From: Inquilinus ginsengisoli_B
GTDB taxonomy: Bacteria > Pseudomonadota > Alphaproteobacteria > DSM-16000 > Inquilinaceae
Length of the DNA stretch: 64,000 nucleotides
Direction: 5' to 3'
Assembly (NCBI RefSeq): GCF_050434925.1
Contig: NZ_JBNDJK010000001.1
Span: forward strand, 8,246,001 to 8,310,000
Shown: in pieces, positions 26,461 to 35,002 of the stretch
Position numbering within the stretch: the stretch's first letter is position 1
Layout: every line of letters begins with the position of its first letter
Position numbers and translations under genes: made by a program
Notes under the pieces: generated by a model
Told to the model about the DNA's origin: nothing
The model's database searches: none
What the model saw: the letters and a program-made list of their open reading frames with translations, nothing else

Positions 26461-26476
26461 GATCACAGCCGTGATC
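26461..26476. promoter_or_regulatory. 16-bp inverted repeat upstream of the FadR-type regulator
   Basis: GATCAC-AGCC-GTGATC has perfect 6-bp arms and sits 27-42 bases upstream of the regulator start at 26503. It is followed by TTGACA at 26481-26486. The position fits a GntR-family autoregulatory operator, but no experimental motif was matched. Confidence 0.45.
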
Positions 26477-26502
26477 AATCTTGACAACTTGCCGGCGGGG
26501 GG

Positions 26503-27240
26503 ATGGCGGGCATGAGTGGCACGGACGGCGATGCCGGCCTATTGCCGCGGGACGGCGGACCGCCGGCCCGGCTGAGCGAGGTGGTCTATGACGGCATCGT
26601 GTCTCTGATCGCCCATGGCGACTTCGCCGTGAACAGCCGGCTGCCCTCGGAATCGGAGCTGTCGGTGCGCTTCGGCGCGTCGCGGCCGGTGGTGCGCGAG
26701 GCGCTGGGGCGGCTGCGGCAGGACGGGCTGGTGGTCTCGCGCCAGGGCTCCGGCTCCTATGTCCGGCGGCAACCCGATCTCGAGGTGCTGCGCTTCGCCC
26801 AGGTCCGCTCTCTCGCCGATGTGCAGCGCTGCTTCGAATTCCGCGCCGGGCTCGAGGGCGTGGCCGCGGCGCTGGCCGCCGAGCGCTGGGAGGCGGGGGA
26901 CCTGCGGGAGATCGAGGATGCGCTGGAGGCCCTGGAAGCCTGCCTGGGCAATGGCGAGCTGGGGGCCGACGAGGACCGGCGCTTCCACGAGGCCGTCGCC
27001 CGGGCGACGCGCAACCCGTATCACGTCGCGGTCCAGTCCTCGCTGGCCTCGCATATCGCCGTCGGCATGAACATCACCCGCCACCTGAGCCGGATGCGGA
27101 CGCCGGAGCGGATCCGGGCGGTGCAGGACGAGCATGTCGCGATCGTCGACGCGATCCGCCGGCGCGACGCCGGGGCCGCGGCCGAAGCCATGCGCCGGCA
27201 TGTCCTCAATGCCCGGCAGCGGATGTTCGAAGGAGTCTGA
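26503..27240 (+). CDS. GntR-family regulator, FadR/FCD type
   Basis: This is a 245-residue transcriptional regulator. The winged helix-turn-helix spans about residues 25-90 (NSRLPSESELSVRFGASRPV, REALGRLRQDGLVVSRQGSG), followed by an FCD domain with DEDRRFHEAVARATRN and 'VQDEHVAIVDAIRRRDAGAA', which carry expected metal or ligand histidines. The ATG at 26503 was kept, although MSGTDGD three codons later is also possible. It diverges from the importer operon and is followed three bases on by a uronate dehydrogenase gene, so a uronate or sugar-acid effector is likely. Confidence 0.85.
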   Translation: MAGMSGTDGDAGLLPRDGGPPARLSEVVYDGIVSLIAHGDFAVNSRLPSESELSVRFGASRPVVREALGRLRQDGLVVSRQGSGSYVRRQPDLEVLRFAQVRSLADVQRCFEFRAGLEGVAAALAAERWEAGDLREIEDALEALEACLGNGELGADEDRRFHEAVARATRNPYHVAVQSSLASHIAVGMNITRHLSRMRTPERIRAVQDEHVAIVDAIRRRDAGAAAEAMRRHVLNARQRMFEGV

Positions 27241-27243
27241 ATC

Positions 27244-28128
27244 GTGACCTCACCCGTCCCGCCCGGCGGCAGCGACGCCGGCGCCGAAAGCATTGCGTCC
27301 GCCAAGTCGATCGTGCTGACCGGCGGTGCCGGCAATGTCGGCCGGGTGCTGCGCCGCGCGCTGGCCGGCCGCATCGGCGCGGTGCGCATCCTCGACATCG
27401 CCGATCCCGGCCCGCTGGCCGAGCATGAGAGCTGGGTGCCAGCCGACATCACCGACCTGGCGGCGCTGACCGCGGCGGTGGAAGGCGCCGACGCCATCGT
27501 CCATTTCGCCGGCTATCCGAATGAGCGTGCGGCCGAGGACATCCTGCGGGTCAACGTACTCGGCACCCACAATGTCTATGAGACGGCGGTCCGCGCCGGC
27601 ATCAACCGCGTAGTGCAGGCGTCGAGCAATCATGTCACCGGCTTCTATCCGCGCGACGCCCGCGTCGGGGTCGAGGACCAGATGCGGCCGGACGGCCTCT
27701 ACGGCCTCAGCAAATGCTGGGGCGAGCTGGAAGCGGGCGTCTATTTCGAGAAGGCCGGCATCCGCACCCTGGCGATCCGCATCGGCAATGCCGGCGAGCG
27801 GCCGTTCGATGCCCGCGGCCTGGCGGTGTGGATCAGCCCGCGCGACCTGGCCCAGCTGGTCCTGATCGGGCTGGAGCATCCCGACATCGACTGCACCACC
27901 GTCTACGGCGCCTCGGCCAATGACGCGGCGTGGTGGGACAATTCGGTGGCGACCGCGCTGGGCTACCGGCCGCAGGACCGCACCGTCGACTTCGCCGCGC
28001 CCGAGGCCTTCCAGGCCAAGCCGTCGGACCTGCCGCAGGTGACCGACCATTTCCAGGGCGGGTGGTTCAGCGCGCAGGGCCATGACGGGGTGGTGCGCCG
28101 CCGCCGCATCTGGCGAAACCGGAGCTGA
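27244..28128 (+). CDS. udh: NAD-dependent uronate dehydrogenase-like epimerase-fold enzyme
   Basis: This is a 294-residue short-chain dehydrogenase/epimerase-fold protein. The NAD site is LTGGAGNVGRVLRR (Gly-rich loop at residues 27-33) and the catalytic residues are visible as VQASSNHVTGFYP (Ser127-Ser128-Asn129) and Tyr153-Lys157 in GLYGLSKCWGE. The C-terminal GASANDAAWWDNS closely matches uronate dehydrogenases of Agrobacterium type, which oxidise galacturonate or glucuronate to aldarolactones. The start is GTG three bases after the regulator stop, with an N-terminal extension of about 20 residues. Dehydratase and DapA-family genes nearby could carry the pathway further. Confidence 0.8.
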   Translation: MTSPVPPGGSDAGAESIASAKSIVLTGGAGNVGRVLRRALAGRIGAVRILDIADPGPLAEHESWVPADITDLAALTAAVEGADAIVHFAGYPNERAAEDILRVNVLGTHNVYETAVRAGINRVVQASSNHVTGFYPRDARVGVEDQMRPDGLYGLSKCWGELEAGVYFEKAGIRTLAIRIGNAGERPFDARGLAVWISPRDLAQLVLIGLEHPDIDCTTVYGASANDAAWWDNSVATALGYRPQDRTVDFAAPEAFQAKPSDLPQVTDHFQGGWFSAQGHDGVVRRRRIWRNRS

Positions 28129-28483
28129 TGCCGGATGCCGTCATGCGCCTGACGGATGTTCACAAGCTGGGCCCGGCGAGGGCAGTTTAGCCCCGGCGTC
28201 GGGCCGTCCCGGCGGCGTGATTGTTCCCGCGGGAACAATCGCGGGCGCCGGATTTCATCTGTAACGATTTCGGCCGGTTCTGAAATCCGCAATTAACGCG
28301 GCTGACGACACTTGGCTCCTGCAGCCGGTGGTTCCCACCGGCCCGGATCGGGGGCCCGCCCGGTCCGGCGACATCAGCACGAGCCGACCGGCGGGCCACT
28401 GCCGGACAGGCATCACCACGACCCGTCGTTTCCGTCACAGGAGCGTCCGTCCCCACGGGCCTCTCCTGCGAGAGGGGAGAACC
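28129..28483. other. 355-base non-coding gap before the LysR gene
   Basis: No gene was recognised here. The gap holds the 22-bp palindrome at 28219-28240 and a purine-rich ribosome site (GAGAGGGGAGA) just before 28484. An open frame extends upstream of the LysR start through part of this gap, but its residues look non-coding. Confidence 0.6.
28219..28240. promoter_or_regulatory. perfect 22-bp palindrome
   Basis: The sequence GATTGTTCCCG followed by its exact reverse complement forms a 22-bp perfect palindrome with no loop. It sits in the 355-base gap between the uronate dehydrogenase gene and the LysR regulator gene. A gapless palindrome of this size is typical of a dimeric repressor site. 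No T-run follows, so a terminator is less likely. Confidence 0.5.
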
Positions 28484-29515
28484 ATGTCCGAACTCGCTTT
28501 CACCCGGAAGACCTCGATGGAGCGGCCGCAGCCGGCCCTGATCGTCGGCGGCCGCCAGGCCGCACCGCAACGGCCGATGCCGAATCTGGCCTCGGTCGAC
28601 CTGAACCTCCTGGTGGCGCTGGAAGCGCTGCTGCAATTCCGCAACGTCACCCATGCCGCCCAGCATGTCGGCCAGAGCCAGCCGGCGATGAGCCGGGCGC
28701 TGGCCAGGCTGCGCGGCATGTTCAACGACGAGATCCTGGTCCGCACCTCGACCGGCCTGGCGCCGACACCGCGCGGCGAGCGCTTGGCTGCGGCACTGCC
28801 GTCGGTGCTGGACTCGATCCGCGAGATGGTGACCAGCCGCAGCTTCGCCCCGGGGGAGTGGCGGTCGAGGGCGACGATGGCGATGCCCGACCACCAGGCG
28901 CTGGTGCTGCTGCCGCGCCTGCTGCCGCGGCTGCGCGAGCGCGCGCCCCTGCTCGACGTCGTCACCGACCCGCTGCTGGCCGGCGCGCTGCGGCGGCTGG
29001 AGCAGGGCGAGATCGACCTCGCCGTCGGCCAGATCGGCGACACCCCGCCCGGCTATTTCCGGCGCAGCCTGTATTCCGACCGCTTCGCCTGCCTGCTGCG
29101 GCAGGACCACCCGGCGCTGGCGCAGGAATGGACGATCGAGAGCTTCTCGACCCTGCGCCACGCCGTGATCGCCTCGGGCTCCGAGGACGGCTTCGGCCAG
29201 GTCTATGACGGGCTGGCCAAGCTGGACCTGCCGGACCGCGACCCGATGCTCGTCCCCAACATGCTGACGGCGCCGGCGATGATCGCCGAGACCGACCTGG
29301 TGCTGACGGTGCCGCACCGCGTCGCCACCCGCATCGCCGCCATGATGCCGCTGGCGGTGGTCGAGCCGCCGCTGGACCTGCCGCCCTACGAGGTCGCGCT
29401 GATCTGGCATGAGCGGCGCCATCGCGACCCGGACCACAGCTGGCTGCGCGGCGAGATCGCGGCCGCGGCGCTGGCGACGGTGCAGGGCAACCAGCAGCTG
29501 GCCGAAGCGTCCTGA
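28484..29515 (+). CDS. LysR-family transcriptional regulator
   Basis: This is a 343-residue regulator. Unusually, about 35 residues precede the helix-turn-helix, which begins VDLNLLVALEALLQFRNVTH and continues AAQHVGQSQPAMSRALARLR. The effector domain follows (ATMAMPDHQALVLLPRLLPR, 'EIDLAVGQIGDTPPGYFRRS', LVLTVPHRVATRIAAMMPL) and resembles the NodD/NocR-like branch. The ATG at 28484 was chosen because of the GAGGGGAGA ribosome site a few bases upstream. No obvious target gene is adjacent, as it is convergent with the sensor kinase gene. Confidence 0.85.
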   Translation: MSELAFTRKTSMERPQPALIVGGRQAAPQRPMPNLASVDLNLLVALEALLQFRNVTHAAQHVGQSQPAMSRALARLRGMFNDEILVRTSTGLAPTPRGERLAAALPSVLDSIREMVTSRSFAPGEWRSRATMAMPDHQALVLLPRLLPRLRERAPLLDVVTDPLLAGALRRLEQGEIDLAVGQIGDTPPGYFRRSLYSDRFACLLRQDHPALAQEWTIESFSTLRHAVIASGSEDGFGQVYDGLAKLDLPDRDPMLVPNMLTAPAMIAETDLVLTVPHRVATRIAAMMPLAVVEPPLDLPPYEVALIWHERRHRDPDHSWLRGEIAAAALATVQGNQQLAEAS

Positions 29516-29532
29516 TCCTCTCCATGGATCAT

Positions 29533-29557
29533 GCCGGCCCGGGACGACCGGGCCGGC
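29533..29557. terminator. strong hairpin between convergent LysR and sensor kinase genes
   Basis: GCCGGCCCGG at 29533-29542 pairs perfectly with CCGGGCCGGC at 29548-29557 around a five-base loop. It fills the 46-base gap between two convergent genes and could end transcription from both sides. No clear T-run is present. Confidence 0.55.
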
Positions 29558-29561
29558 CGCC

Positions 29562-32081
29562 TCAGACGTGCTCGCTGTCCGCGGGCGCCAGGCAGGAGGA
29601 CAGGCTTTCCGCCAGCAGCCGCGACCGCAGCGGCTTCCGAAGGACCTTGAGGATCCCGGCGGCCTCGATCTCGGTGGATTCGAGACCGCCGAAATGGCCG
29701 GTCATCATCAGGATCGGCAGGCCGGGACGAAGGCGATGCGCCTCGGCGGCCAGCTCGATCCCCGCCACCTCCGGCATCAGCGCGTCGGTCAGGATCAGGT
29801 CGAAGCGGTCGGGGTCGGCGCGGAAGGCGGCCAGGGCGGCCGCGCTGCTGTCGAAGCCGACCGGCTCGTAGCGCAGGGCGGCCAGCATCTCCTCCAGCAG
29901 CAGCACCAGCGGCGTCTCGTCGTCGACCACCAGGATGGTCTCGCCGCGCCCCCACAGGCCCGAAGCGTCGGCGATCTCGTCCTCGTCCACCACCGGCTCT
30001 TCGGTCAGGGGCAAATAGGCCTCGAAGGTGCTGCCGGCGCCGGGCCGGCTCTCCACATTCATGGCGCCGCCCTGCCCGGTGACGATGCCGTACACCGTCG
30101 GCAGGCCGAGGCCGGTGCCGCTGCCCACCGCCTTGGTGGTGAAGAACGGCTCGAAGATCCGCTTCATCACGGCGGCATCGATGCCGTGGCCGGAATCGGT
30201 CACGCTGAGGCGCAGATAGTCGCCGGCCGCCAGAGGACCGTGCGACAGCACCGCGTCCGACGGCATGCGGGCCAGGTCGAGGCCGATCTCGATCCGGCCC
30301 TGCCCGTTCATGGCATGCGACGCGTTGGTGCACAGATTCATGACGATCTGCTGCAGCTCGGTGACGTCGCCGAGGATCGCCGCATCCCCGGCCTCGAACC
30401 GCCGGTGCAAGGCGATTGACGGGGGCAGGGAGGCGCGCAGCAGCTCCAGCGCCTCGGCGACCACGGGCTCCGGGTGGATGGCGCGATAGCGGCGTTCGCG
30501 GCGGCGGCTGAAGGCCAGGATCTGGTCGATCACCGACTGCGCCCGCGTGCCTGCGGTCATGATCTGCTTCACATATTGCTGGGTCGAGCCGCTGCGCGTC
30601 AGCGTCGACAGCGCCAGCTCGCCATAGCCGAGAATCGCGCCGAGGATGTTGTTGAATTCATGGGCGATGCCGCCGGCCAGGGCGCCGAGCGATTCCAGGC
30701 GCTGGGATTGAGCCAGCTGGATCTGCAGCGCCTCGCGCTGGACCTCGCCGCGCTCGCGCTCGATCGCGTTGGCGAAGCTTTCGGCCGCGGTGCGCAGTAG
30801 GGCGACGTCTGCCGCCGACCAGCGCTTCTCGGCCGTCACCCCTTCGAACATCAGGACGCCGGAGCGGCTGCCGGCCTTGCCCAGGGGGATCGACAGCCAG
30901 GAGCGGAGGCCGAGCAGCGCCAGGCGGTCCTTGACCGGTCCGTCGGGCAGCGCGACGACAGAGGGCACATGGATGGTCTCGTCATCGGCCCCGGCCGAGA
31001 TCGGCCAGTCATTCGCGAGGTCGAGCAGCATCCGGCCGGTGTCGGCCGTGTTCGGCACCTGCGGTTGCGACCATGAGTATTCGCGTGGCGCAGTGTCCAG
31101 GCCCCAGACGAAGATATGGGCGCGATCGAACAGCATGTGCCCGGCCAGCCGTGCCAGGCCCTGTTCGATGCCGTCGTCGAGGCTGGTCCGGGGCAGGTTG
31201 ATGAAATCGGTCGAGATCGTGGCGATCAGGTTTTCCAGGGCCAGGCGCTTCTCAAGCGCCCGCGCATTGGCCCGCAGCCGCAGGAACAGGTAGCAGACGT
31301 AAGCGCCCAGGCCGACCGCCACGGCATAAAGCAGGAGACGGAAATACAGGGCCCGCGTCGCGGCCCGGCCATAGGCGGAGAAATAGGCCTGCTTGATCGT
31401 CTGCGCCTGCTCCGCGATCGGCGCGGTCTGCAGGCGGGCGACGAGGCTGTCCACGGTCGGCAGGGTGGCGAGGATCAGGTGCCCGTGCGTGACCAGGGCG
31501 TCGACGCCCGGGGCCGCGGCGGCCGGAACGTCCAGGCCACGCAGCCGGTCGAGCGCGGCCGACAGCTCGGCCGCCATCTCGCTTCTGGGGTCGGCGGCGA
31601 ACAACAGCATGGCGCTGGCCAGGCTGCCGATCTCCGACGCCAGGGCGGTCTGCCGCACGCCATCCGCCTGGTCGAGCTGTCGGGCCGTGTGGTTGAAGAA
31701 GCTGAGCGAGTTCTGCAGCAGCGCGTTGCTGGATTTGAAGTCGTCGACCAGCCCTTCCTGGTCGTCGACCCCCGCGACCAGCTGCGCCGCGTCCTGGTCG
31801 ATGGCGATGCGCGCGTCGCCGTCGGCGATGTCGCCCGCGCTCTTCAGGCTGGCCGCCGCCTGACGCAGCGCCGCCACGGACTGCACCAGGGGGTCGTAGG
31901 TGCGCAGCAGCCCGGTGCGGGACCGCAGCACGTCGCGCTGCAGCGCGGCGTTGTTGAGGTCGATCGCGCGCAGCGCGTCCAGCGTGCGCTCATGCTGCGC
32001 CGCGTCGGGCGTGGCGCCGTGGACCAGCAGATAGGTCAGCGCCAGCAGAAGGGCCAGCAGCGCGGCGCCCAGCGTCCTCAT
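29562..32081 (-). CDS. VirA-like hybrid sensor histidine kinase
   Basis: This 839-residue membrane kinase has an N-terminal membrane helix, an all-helical periplasmic sensor of about residues 25-245 (DAHL type), a second helix at 246-267, a GAF domain at about 283-445, and a phosphoacceptor helix with His474 in LAGGIAHEFNNILGAILGY. ATPase boxes follow (NLCTNASHAMNGQG, DSGHGI, GSGTGLGLPTVYG). A C-terminal receiver has Asp766 in LTDALMP and a lysine in LRKPLR. The layout matches VirA-like sensor kinases. Its start overlaps the peroxidase stop by four bases, and the response regulator heads the operon. Confidence 0.85.
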   Translation of the reverse strand: MRTLGAALLALLLALTYLLVHGATPDAAQHERTLDALRAIDLNNAALQRDVLRSRTGLLRTYDPLVQSVAALRQAAASLKSAGDIADGDARIAIDQDAAQLVAGVDDQEGLVDDFKSSNALLQNSLSFFNHTARQLDQADGVRQTALASEIGSLASAMLLFAADPRSEMAAELSAALDRLRGLDVPAAAAPGVDALVTHGHLILATLPTVDSLVARLQTAPIAEQAQTIKQAYFSAYGRAATRALYFRLLLYAVAVGLGAYVCYLFLRLRANARALEKRLALENLIATISTDFINLPRTSLDDGIEQGLARLAGHMLFDRAHIFVWGLDTAPREYSWSQPQVPNTADTGRMLLDLANDWPISAGADDETIHVPSVVALPDGPVKDRLALLGLRSWLSIPLGKAGSRSGVLMFEGVTAEKRWSAADVALLRTAAESFANAIERERGEVQREALQIQLAQSQRLESLGALAGGIAHEFNNILGAILGYGELALSTLTRSGSTQQYVKQIMTAGTRAQSVIDQILAFSRRRERRYRAIHPEPVVAEALELLRASLPPSIALHRRFEAGDAAILGDVTELQQIVMNLCTNASHAMNGQGRIEIGLDLARMPSDAVLSHGPLAAGDYLRLSVTDSGHGIDAAVMKRIFEPFFTTKAVGSGTGLGLPTVYGIVTGQGGAMNVESRPGAGSTFEAYLPLTEEPVVDEDEIADASGLWGRGETILVVDDETPLVLLLEEMLAALRYEPVGFDSSAAALAAFRADPDRFDLILTDALMPEVAGIELAAEAHRLRPGLPILMMTGHFGGLESTEIEAAGILKVLRKPLRSRLLAESLSSCLAPADSEHV

Positions 32082-33091
32082 CGGGCCTCGGCGGCGGTGA
32101 TCTGCGACAGCGGCCTGCCTTCGTATTCGCCGGTCAGCGTGCCCAGGAACGCGATGATCAGGTCGCGGTCTTCCTGCGGCATGGTGCGGCCGAGCTGGGC
32201 CTGGGCCATGATCGCGACGGCCGCGTCGAGCGTGTCGGCGCTGCCGTCATGGAAATAGGGCGCGGTCAGCGCGACGTTGCGCAGGCTGGGCACGCGGAAC
32301 ACCCGGCGGTCCGATTCGCGGCCGGTGATGGCGAAGCGGCCCTGATCGGCGACGTCGTCATCCTGCCGGCCCGCGAAGGGATCGGAGAAGATGCCGAACT
32401 TCTGGAACAGGTTGCCGCCGACGTTGCGGCCCTGGTGGCAGGCGATGCAGCCATAGGCCTTGAACAGCTCATAGCCGCGCTTCTCGTCGGCGGTGATGGC
32501 CGTGGCGTCGCCGCGCAGGTAGCGGTCGAACCGGGCATCGGGGGTCGACAGCGACCGCTGGAAAGTGGCGAGCGCGTCGAGCACGGCTTCGCGGCTGGGC
32601 CCGGCGCCATAGGCCGACTCGAAGGCGCTGCGGATGCCGGAATCCTTGTTCAGCTTCGCCAGCAGGTCGGGCCAGCGTGCATTCATCAGCCGGGGCTCCA
32701 GCAGCACCGCCTCGTTATGTACCTCCAGCACCCGGTGGTTGCCACGCCAGTTCAGGCGGAAATCGCCGACGAGGTTGAACACGGTCGGCGTGTTGAAGGG
32801 CTCGAGCTGCCCGTTGGCGCCCTTGGAATGGGCCAGACCGTCGGCCCCGCCGCGATTGAATTCGTGGCAGGAGGCGCAGGAGCGGACGTCATCGCCGGAT
32901 AGCCGGACATCCGAGAACAGCGTCTTGCCCAGCGCGACCTTCGCCGGGTCCAGGGTCCGGTCCGGCTCGATCGGGGAGATCGGCTCGTCCCGGACGGGAT
33001 CGACGCCCTGCCCCAGCGCGGCGCCGAACACCAGGACCGCGAGCCCGGCGGCCGCGCCCCAGGCCAGTCCCCGCAAGACGGCGCGCATCAC
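32078..33091 (-). CDS. di-haem cytochrome c peroxidase family protein (MauG/CcpA type)
   Basis: This is a 337-residue exported protein with an N-terminal signal or anchor (residues 5-28). Two c-type haem sites are present: CASCH (Cys72, Cys75, His76) and CIACH (Cys215, Cys218, His219). The spacing of about 140 residues and motifs such as TPTVFNLVGDFRLNWRG and FRVPSLRNVALTAPYFHDG mark it as a bacterial di-haem peroxidase or MauG relative acting in the periplasm. It lies between the response-regulator and sensor-kinase genes with four-base overlaps on both sides. That suggests a role in sensing or redox modification linked to the two-component pair. Confidence 0.88.
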   Translation of the reverse strand: MMRAVLRGLAWGAAAGLAVLVFGAALGQGVDPVRDEPISPIEPDRTLDPAKVALGKTLFSDVRLSGDDVRSCASCHEFNRGGADGLAHSKGANGQLEPFNTPTVFNLVGDFRLNWRGNHRVLEVHNEAVLLEPRLMNARWPDLLAKLNKDSGIRSAFESAYGAGPSREAVLDALATFQRSLSTPDARFDRYLRGDATAITADEKRGYELFKAYGCIACHQGRNVGGNLFQKFGIFSDPFAGRQDDDVADQGRFAITGRESDRRVFRVPSLRNVALTAPYFHDGSADTLDAAVAIMAQAQLGRTMPQEDRDLIIAFLGTLTGEYEGRPLSQITAAEAR

Positions 33092-33804
33092 AGCGACTCC
33101 ACGGTGGGGGCGAAGACGTAGCCGATGCCGCGCTCGGTCCGGATCAGCGCCGGGTCGCTGGGATTGGCCTCGAGCTTGCGGCGCAGGCGCAGGACCAGCA
33201 CGTCGACGCTGCGGTCGAACACCTCCGCGTCATGCACCCGGCTGGTGACCAGCAGCTGCTCCCGGGTCATCACCCGCTGCGGCGACCGGACGAAGGCGGT
33301 GAGCAGGTTGAACTCGCCAGAGGTCAGGCTGACCTCGACGCCGGCCGGGGAGGTCAGGCGACGCCGGGCGACGTCGAGCTCCCACCCGTCGAAGCGGTAA
33401 CGGGCCCGGCTCTCGCGCCGGCGCGCCCGTTCCCCCGCCGATTCGAGGCGCCGGAGGACGGTGCGAACCCGGGCCACCAGCTCGCGCAGGGCCAGGGGCT
33501 TGGTCAGGTAGTCGTCGGCGCCCAGCTCGAGCCCGATGACCCGATCCATCTCCTCCAGGCGGTGACCGGTGATCAGGATCACGGGCGCATCCGAGCTGGT
33601 GCGCAGGCCCCGCATCAGGTCCATCCCGTCCTCCTGCCCCAGCTTCAGGTCGAGGATGATCAGGTCGATCTCCTCCGTGGCCAGGATCCGCGTCATCGCC
33701 GCGCCGGATGAGGCGGGCCGGACCTCGAAATCATGTCGCTCGAGGTATTCACAGATCACGTCGCGCATCGCCGGATCGTCATCGACCACGAGAATACGCT
33801 TCAC
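33088..33804 (-). CDS. OmpR-family response regulator (VirG-like)
   Basis: This is a 238-residue two-component regulator. The receiver domain has the acidic cluster VVDDDPAM, phospho-acceptor Asp52 in LIILDLKLG, the Thr/Ser region in ILITGH and Lys102 in YLTKPLALREL. A winged-helix DNA-binding domain of the OmpR type follows (LTSGEFNLLTAFVRSPQRVM, DRSVDVLVLRLRRKLE, RTERGIGYVF). It is the first gene of a three-gene operon with a peroxidase and a VirA-like hybrid kinase, its probable partner. Confidence 0.88.
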   Translation of the reverse strand: MKRILVVDDDPAMRDVICEYLERHDFEVRPASSGAAMTRILATEEIDLIILDLKLGQEDGMDLMRGLRTSSDAPVILITGHRLEEMDRVIGLELGADDYLTKPLALRELVARVRTVLRRLESAGERARRRESRARYRFDGWELDVARRRLTSPAGVEVSLTSGEFNLLTAFVRSPQRVMTREQLLVTSRVHDAEVFDRSVDVLVLRLRRKLEANPSDPALIRTERGIGYVFAPTVESL

Positions 33805-34058
33805 CGCGTAACCTCGCCCGCGAGTTCGCCCAGATCTGTCTCCACACGATTGAACATGGTGGTGAGCGGCAAAAGCATGGGAAATACGGCCTCATCTGCC
33901 GGAAGCGCCACCCCGCCCCGGAGACATACCACCATACCACTTTCGTATGAAGAGATTCCGCCTGGTGACCGCCTAGGATGAGTCCATGGCGCGCGCACAG
34001 GCGGAACGGGATGAACGGTTGCGGAGAGACAGCAAGGCCCCTCCGGCCCGGTAGCCGC
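33805..34058. other. divergent promoter region between response regulator and pppA
   Basis: The gap carries promoters for the two-component operon (leftward) and pppA (rightward). It is less GC-rich around 33918-33955. I see no clear long palindrome or vir-box-like match. An open frame upstream of the pppA start through 33978 adds residues unlike any phosphatase. Confidence 0.4.
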
Positions 34059-34769
34059 ATGGTCGAGCATCGATACGACTGGGCGGCGAAAACCGATGCC
34101 GGGGCCGTCCGCCGGCACAATGAGGATGCGTTCCTCCTGCGGCCCGAGCAGGGTCTCTGGGCCGTCGCCGACGGCATGGGCGGCCATTTGCGGGGCGACC
34201 ACGCCAGCCGCACGGTGATGGACGCCCTGGCCCAGGGCCACACCCCGATCGACGAGATCCGCGCGCGGCTCACCGCAGCCCACCGGGCGCTGCTGGCCGA
34301 GGCCGCCAACCTCGGCGACGGCGCGGTGATCGGCGCGACGGTGGTCGTCCTGGTCGTCCGCGACGGCCGCTACACCTGCCTGTGGGCGGGGGACAGCCGG
34401 CTGTACCGGCTGCGCGACGGGGTGCTGCGGCAGCTCACCCGCGATCATTCCTACGTCCAGCGCCTGATCGACAGCGGCAGCCTGACGCCCGAGCAGGGCC
34501 GCCGGCATCCCGGCGCCAATGTGATCACCCGCGCCATCGGCGCCTCGGGGCCGCTCGAGCTCGACATGGTGCAGGGCGACAGCCGGCCCGGCGACGTCTA
34601 CCTGCTGTGCAGCGACGGCCTGAGCAATGTCGTCGCCGATGCCGAGATCACTGATCGGCTCGCCGCCCCGCCCTGCGAGGCGGCGGCGGCGCTGCTGGAC
34701 CTGGCGCTGGCGCGCGGCGCTCCCGACAACGTCACCCTGGTCGTGCTGGCACATCTCGCGGACGCCTGA
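34059..34769 (+). CDS. pppA: T6SS-associated PP2C protein phosphatase (PppA/Stp1-like)
   Basis: This is a 236-residue cytoplasmic Ser/Thr phosphatase of the PPM/PP2C family. All metal-site motifs are intact: AKTDAGAVRRHNEDAF, WAVADGMGGH (Asp38-Gly39), WAGDSRLYRL, LCSDGLSNVV and GAPDNVTLVV. In T6SS loci PppA dephosphorylates Fha-type proteins and counters the PpkA kinase. The kinase here is encoded at 61.6 kb, at the far end of the locus, and the FHA protein at 42.5-43.9 kb. The ATG at 34059 starts the family N-terminus; an upstream in-frame ATG at 33978 is less likely. It is transcribed away from the rest of the left arm. Confidence 0.88.
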   Translation: MVEHRYDWAAKTDAGAVRRHNEDAFLLRPEQGLWAVADGMGGHLRGDHASRTVMDALAQGHTPIDEIRARLTAAHRALLAEAANLGDGAVIGATVVVLVVRDGRYTCLWAGDSRLYRLRDGVLRQLTRDHSYVQRLIDSGSLTPEQGRRHPGANVITRAIGASGPLELDMVQGDSRPGDVYLLCSDGLSNVVADAEITDRLAAPPCEAAAALLDLALARGAPDNVTLVVLAHLADA

Positions 34770-34805
34770 GACCGGCGGTCACCGAGATCGACCCTCGGCC
34801 CTTTT

Positions 34806-34946
34806 CGTCATGGCGAGCATCTCACGCCGCTGGGGCGGCCCCGGAAGGGAAAGAAAGTTTTAACTTCTTCAAGAGGCGCGAAGCGCCGCGGCCATCCAGA
34901 GATCGAGCCGCTGGATGGCCACGCCCCTCCGGGGTTCGCCATGACG
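34806..34946. repeat. palindromic intergenic repeat, copy 2 (expanded, inverted core)
   Basis: This is related to the element at 4586-4669. It begins CGTCATGGCGAG (34806-34817) and ends TTCGCCATGACG (34935-34946). The inner stem GGCCATCCAG/CTGGATGGCC (34890-34899 and 34911-34920) encloses AGATCGAGCCG, the exact reverse complement of the loop in copy 1, although the flanks keep the same orientation. About 55 extra bases separate the left end from the core. Confidence 0.8.
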
Positions 34947-35002
34947 GTTCAGTGCCTTGGGTCGCTGGCATAAGCCACCTTCCGCTACTTCGCCTGGTCG
35001 AT

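Noticed and set aside
33805..34058. VirG-type vir boxes in the promoter of the two-component operon
   Set aside because: Only weak partial matches to TNCAATTGAAAY were seen, none convincing.
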